This document shows, piece by piece, positions 14,600 to 16,748 of a DNA stretch of 16,748 nucleotides. Both the position numbers and the translations under genes were made by a program. The notes below the pieces were generated by a model. That model was not told where the DNA came from and did not search any database. It saw nothing but the letters and a program-made list of their open reading frames with translations. The first letter of the stretch is position 1; every line of letters starts with the position of its first letter. Source of the DNA: UBA4416 sp043718985 (GTDB lineage: Bacteria; Bacteroidota; Bacteroidia; B-17B0; Aurantibacillaceae); contig JAYSUQ010000065.1 of the NCBI GenBank assembly GCA_043718985.1, positions 1 to 16,748 of the forward strand, read 5' to 3'.

Positions 14600-16501
14600 A
14601 TGAGCGATAAAATTAAACACGAATGTGGGGTAGCCCTTATTAGACTGTTAAAACCATTAAGTTTTTACCAACAAAAATACGGGAGTAGCCGTTATGGTTT
14701 ACATAAAATGTACCAGTTAATGGATAAAATGATTAACCGTGGGCAAGATGGTGCAGGTATTGCTACTGTTAAGTTAGATGTGCCTGCGGGTACAACCTAC
14801 ATCGATCGTTTACGATCTATAGAACCTAAGGCAACTCAAGATATTTTTTCGCAAGTAAATGATTTATATTTAACTGCAAAAACAAAATTTCCTGATAATT
14901 ATAGCGATGTTGCTTGGCAAAAAAGTAACATACCATTTATGGGCGAACTTATTTTAGGTCATTTAAGGTATGGTACCTTTGGTAAAAACAGCATACATAG
15001 CTGCCATCCATTTCGTAGGCAAAATAATTGGATGGCCAGAAACCTTGTGGTAGCTGGTAATTTTAATTTAACAAATGTTGATGAGTTGCTCGAGCATTTA
15101 GTTGAATTAGGCCAACACCCCAGCGAACAAGCCGATACGATAACGGTAATGGAAAAAATTGGCCATTTTTTAGACAAAGAAAACGATCGCTTATTTAAAC
15201 AATTTAAAGAGCAAGGCTTAGATAACTTTACAATATCAAAAAAAATTCAGGAACATATTGATGTTGCCGCAATACTAAAAGAAAGTAGTAAACGTTGGGA
15301 TGGTGGTTACGTAATGGCCGGAATGATGGGCCACGGCGATAGTTTTGTATTGCGCGATCCAAATGGCATACGCCCTGCTTATATTTATAAAGATGATGAG
15401 GTTATTGTTGTAGCAAGCGAGCGCCCAGTTATACAAACAGTATTTAATGTAGCAATTAACGAGGTGCTCGAAATTAAACCTGGCTATGCAGCAATAATTA
15501 AAAAAGATGGAACGCTTAGCCAAGTAGAAGTTATTGCGCCCTTAGAAAGAAAAGCTTGCTCGTTTGAGCGAATTTATTTTAGCCGAGGTAACGATGCTGA
15601 TATTTATAAAGAACGAAATAAGTTAGGCCGCTATTTAGTACCACAAGTTTTAAATGCAATTAATAATGATTTAGAAAACACTGTTTTTAGTTACATACCA
15701 AATACTGCCGAGGTAGCATTTGGTGGTTTGGTTGAGGGAATTGATGCATATATAAACGAACAAAAAGCTAAAGATATTTTAGCTTTAACACATCCTATAA
15801 ACGAAACCAAGTTAACCGAAATTTTAGTACGCCACCCACGTATACACAAAGTAATTTTAAAAGATGCAAAACAACGCACCTTTATTACGGCCGATGAAGA
15901 CCGAGATAGCTTAGTAAATTTAATTTACGATGTTACTTACGAAACAGTTAAAAAAAATTGTGATACCTTGGTTGTATTAGATGATAGCATTGTACGCGGC
16001 ACTACCTTAAAGCAAAGTATTTTGCGTATTTTAGATAGATTACATCCAAAAAAAATCATCATCATTTCATCGGCACCACAAATAAGATACCCCGATTGTT
16101 ACGGCATTGATATGGCAGTTTTGGGTAAATTTATTGCGTTTGATGCAGCTATTAATTTAATTAAAGATAATGGCAAACAAGATTTATTACAAAGCGTTTA
16201 CCAAAAAGCTAAAGCAGAGTTATTAAAACCTAAAGAAGAACAAGTAAACGTTGTTAAAGAAATTTATAAAGCATTTAGTAACGAACAAATTTCTGATAAA
16301 ATTGCTCAAATGTTACGCCCAGCTAACCTAAAAGCCGACTTGCAAATTATATATCAAACAATTGAAGGCTTGCACCAATCGTGCCCCGATAATTTGGGCG
16401 ATTGGTACTTTACGGGTAACTACCCAACACCAGGCGGTAACAAAGTTGTAAATAAAGCTTTTGTAAATTACATGGAAGGTAGTAACGAACGCGCTTATTA
16501 A
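14600..16501 (+). CDS. PurF-like amidophosphoribosyltransferase (large Bacteroidota type)
   Basis: A 633-residue cytosolic enzyme of the glutamine PRPP amidotransferase family, which makes phosphoribosylamine from PRPP and glutamine, the first step of purine synthesis. The N-terminal glutaminase domain has the nucleophile Cys9 in KHECGVAL, so an eight-residue propeptide must be removed, then RGQDGAG (47-53), GHLRYGTFG (120-128) and LRDPNGIRP (251-259). The phosphoribosyltransferase domain carries FERIYFSRG (322-330) and the PRPP loop VVLDDSIVRGTTL (458-470). The C-terminus DWYFTGNYPT is typical of this long form, which is over 100 residues longer than E. coli PurF. The genome may also encode a standard PurF, so this may be a paralogue; I therefore give no symbol. 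The ATG at 14600 gives the family N-terminus. Confidence 0.9.
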   Translation: MSDKIKHECGVALIRLLKPLSFYQQKYGSSRYGLHKMYQLMDKMINRGQDGAGIATVKLDVPAGTTYIDRLRSIEPKATQDIFSQVNDLYLTAKTKFPDNYSDVAWQKSNIPFMGELILGHLRYGTFGKNSIHSCHPFRRQNNWMARNLVVAGNFNLTNVDELLEHLVELGQHPSEQADTITVMEKIGHFLDKENDRLFKQFKEQGLDNFTISKKIQEHIDVAAILKESSKRWDGGYVMAGMMGHGDSFVLRDPNGIRPAYIYKDDEVIVVASERPVIQTVFNVAINEVLEIKPGYAAIIKKDGTLSQVEVIAPLERKACSFERIYFSRGNDADIYKERNKLGRYLVPQVLNAINNDLENTVFSYIPNTAEVAFGGLVEGIDAYINEQKAKDILALTHPINETKLTEILVRHPRIHKVILKDAKQRTFITADEDRDSLVNLIYDVTYETVKKNCDTLVVLDDSIVRGTTLKQSILRILDRLHPKKIIIISSAPQIRYPDCYGIDMAVLGKFIAFDAAINLIKDNGKQDLLQSVYQKAKAELLKPKEEQVNVVKEIYKAFSNEQISDKIAQMLRPANLKADLQIIYQTIEGLHQSCPDNLGDWYFTGNYPTPGGNKVVNKAFVNYMEGSNERAY

Positions 16502-16526
16502 TAAGTTATTTTTCAGCAGTCTTGAC

Positions 16527-16568
16527 TTTTGTTTCTTTGTGTTAAGACAAAGAAATTTGAAAACAAAA
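16527..16568. repeat. Degraded inverted repeat after the PurF-like gene
   Basis: TTTCTTTGT (16532-16540) and ACAAAGAAA (16547-16555) pair perfectly around GTTAAG. The outer arm TTTTG (16527-16531) finds its match CAAAA only at 16564-16568, after an eight-base interruption. The core resembles the intergenic 'TTTGTTTCTTTG...CAAAGAAACAAA' inverted repeats common in Bacteroidota, here with a damaged 3' arm. It may still act as a terminator for the PurF-like gene, although no T-run follows. Confidence 0.5.
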
Positions 16569-16748
16569 TCAATACTTTCAGACGCCAGAACTCGACGCTA
16601 GAAAAAACTGTGTACTCGCAACAACTACTAACCACAGGCAAGCGTTATTTGCACATTTCGGTTTCAGCTTTTGCAATTTTTTTAGCGGTAGAAAGTTTTT
16701 TCATTTTGCAAAAGTCAGTTAACATTAATTCATTAACTTAGCATTTCG
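16569..16748. other. Non-coding tail of the window, no supported gene
   Basis: The stretch after the inverted repeat has no credible reading frame; a 70-codon frame from a TTG at 16529 runs through the repeat and has no family features. Part of it (about 16580-16640) looks richer in G and C than the surrounding DNA. A ten-base palindrome TTTTGCAAAA stands at about 16702-16711. It may be a dispersed repeat or the leader of a gene beyond the window. Confidence 0.4.

Noticed and set aside
16529..16741. 70-codon frame from TTG at the right edge
   Set aside because: It runs through an inverted repeat, starts with TTG and shows no domain; likely non-coding.
1..16748. CRISPR arrays, tRNA or rRNA genes, transposases, toxin-antitoxin pairs
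   Set aside because: Looked for regularly spaced repeats, conserved tRNA T-loop sequence, transposase or integrase motifs and paired small genes on both strands; none found.

Overview
The window is AT-rich (roughly one third G+C by eye) and reads as chromosome of a member of the Bacteroidota. The evidence is a clean Bacteroidota-type promoter (TTG, 19 bases, TAAATTTG) in front of isocitrate dehydrogenase, A-rich leaders in place of Shine-Dalgarno sites, the large PurF-like amidophosphoribosyltransferase and the small DUF2795 protein typical of that phylum, a eukaryote-like NADP isocitrate dehydrogenase, and a POTRA-less Omp85-type barrel. I cannot place it below phylum from the sequence alone.

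Layout. Positions 1-2330 hold the two cytosolic Fe-S parts of a heterodisulfide-reductase-like electron-transfer module: the C-terminal end of an HdrC-like protein with two [4Fe-4S] motifs, and an HdrB-like double CCG-domain protein. They are separated by a Bro-N/antirepressor-type gene (655-1506). A TPR protein with a membrane-targeting N-terminus follows (2370-3404). On the minus strand lie a 902-residue protein made of two successive D-Ala-D-Ala-ligase modules (3431-6139) and a small outer-membrane barrel (6283-7359). From 7484 everything is on the plus strand: icd and a NifU-C Fe-S carrier ending at a strong hairpin; a GNAT acetyltransferase, a GT-B glycosyltransferase and a Wzx-like flippase; dodecin and thioredoxin ending at a strong terminator; an exported protein of the family often mislabelled 'asparagine synthetase B'; a DUF2795 protein with its own promoter and terminator; and the PurF-like enzyme. 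The last 247 bases hold a degraded inverted repeat and no convincing gene.

How the genes fit together. Most are housekeeping: central metabolism (icd), Fe-S delivery, thiol redox, purine synthesis and peptidoglycan precursors. The glycosyltransferase-flippase pair looks like a minimal lipid-linked glycan unit. I see no CRISPR array, tRNA or rRNA, no transposase, and no convincing new multi-gene defence or mobile system. The most unusual items are the tandem ligase fusion with diverged active-site residues in its second half, the Bro-N gene inside a redox operon, the exported amidotransferase-like protein, a dodecin lacking the usual flavin-contact residues, and a nearly identical A-rich leader before several small genes.
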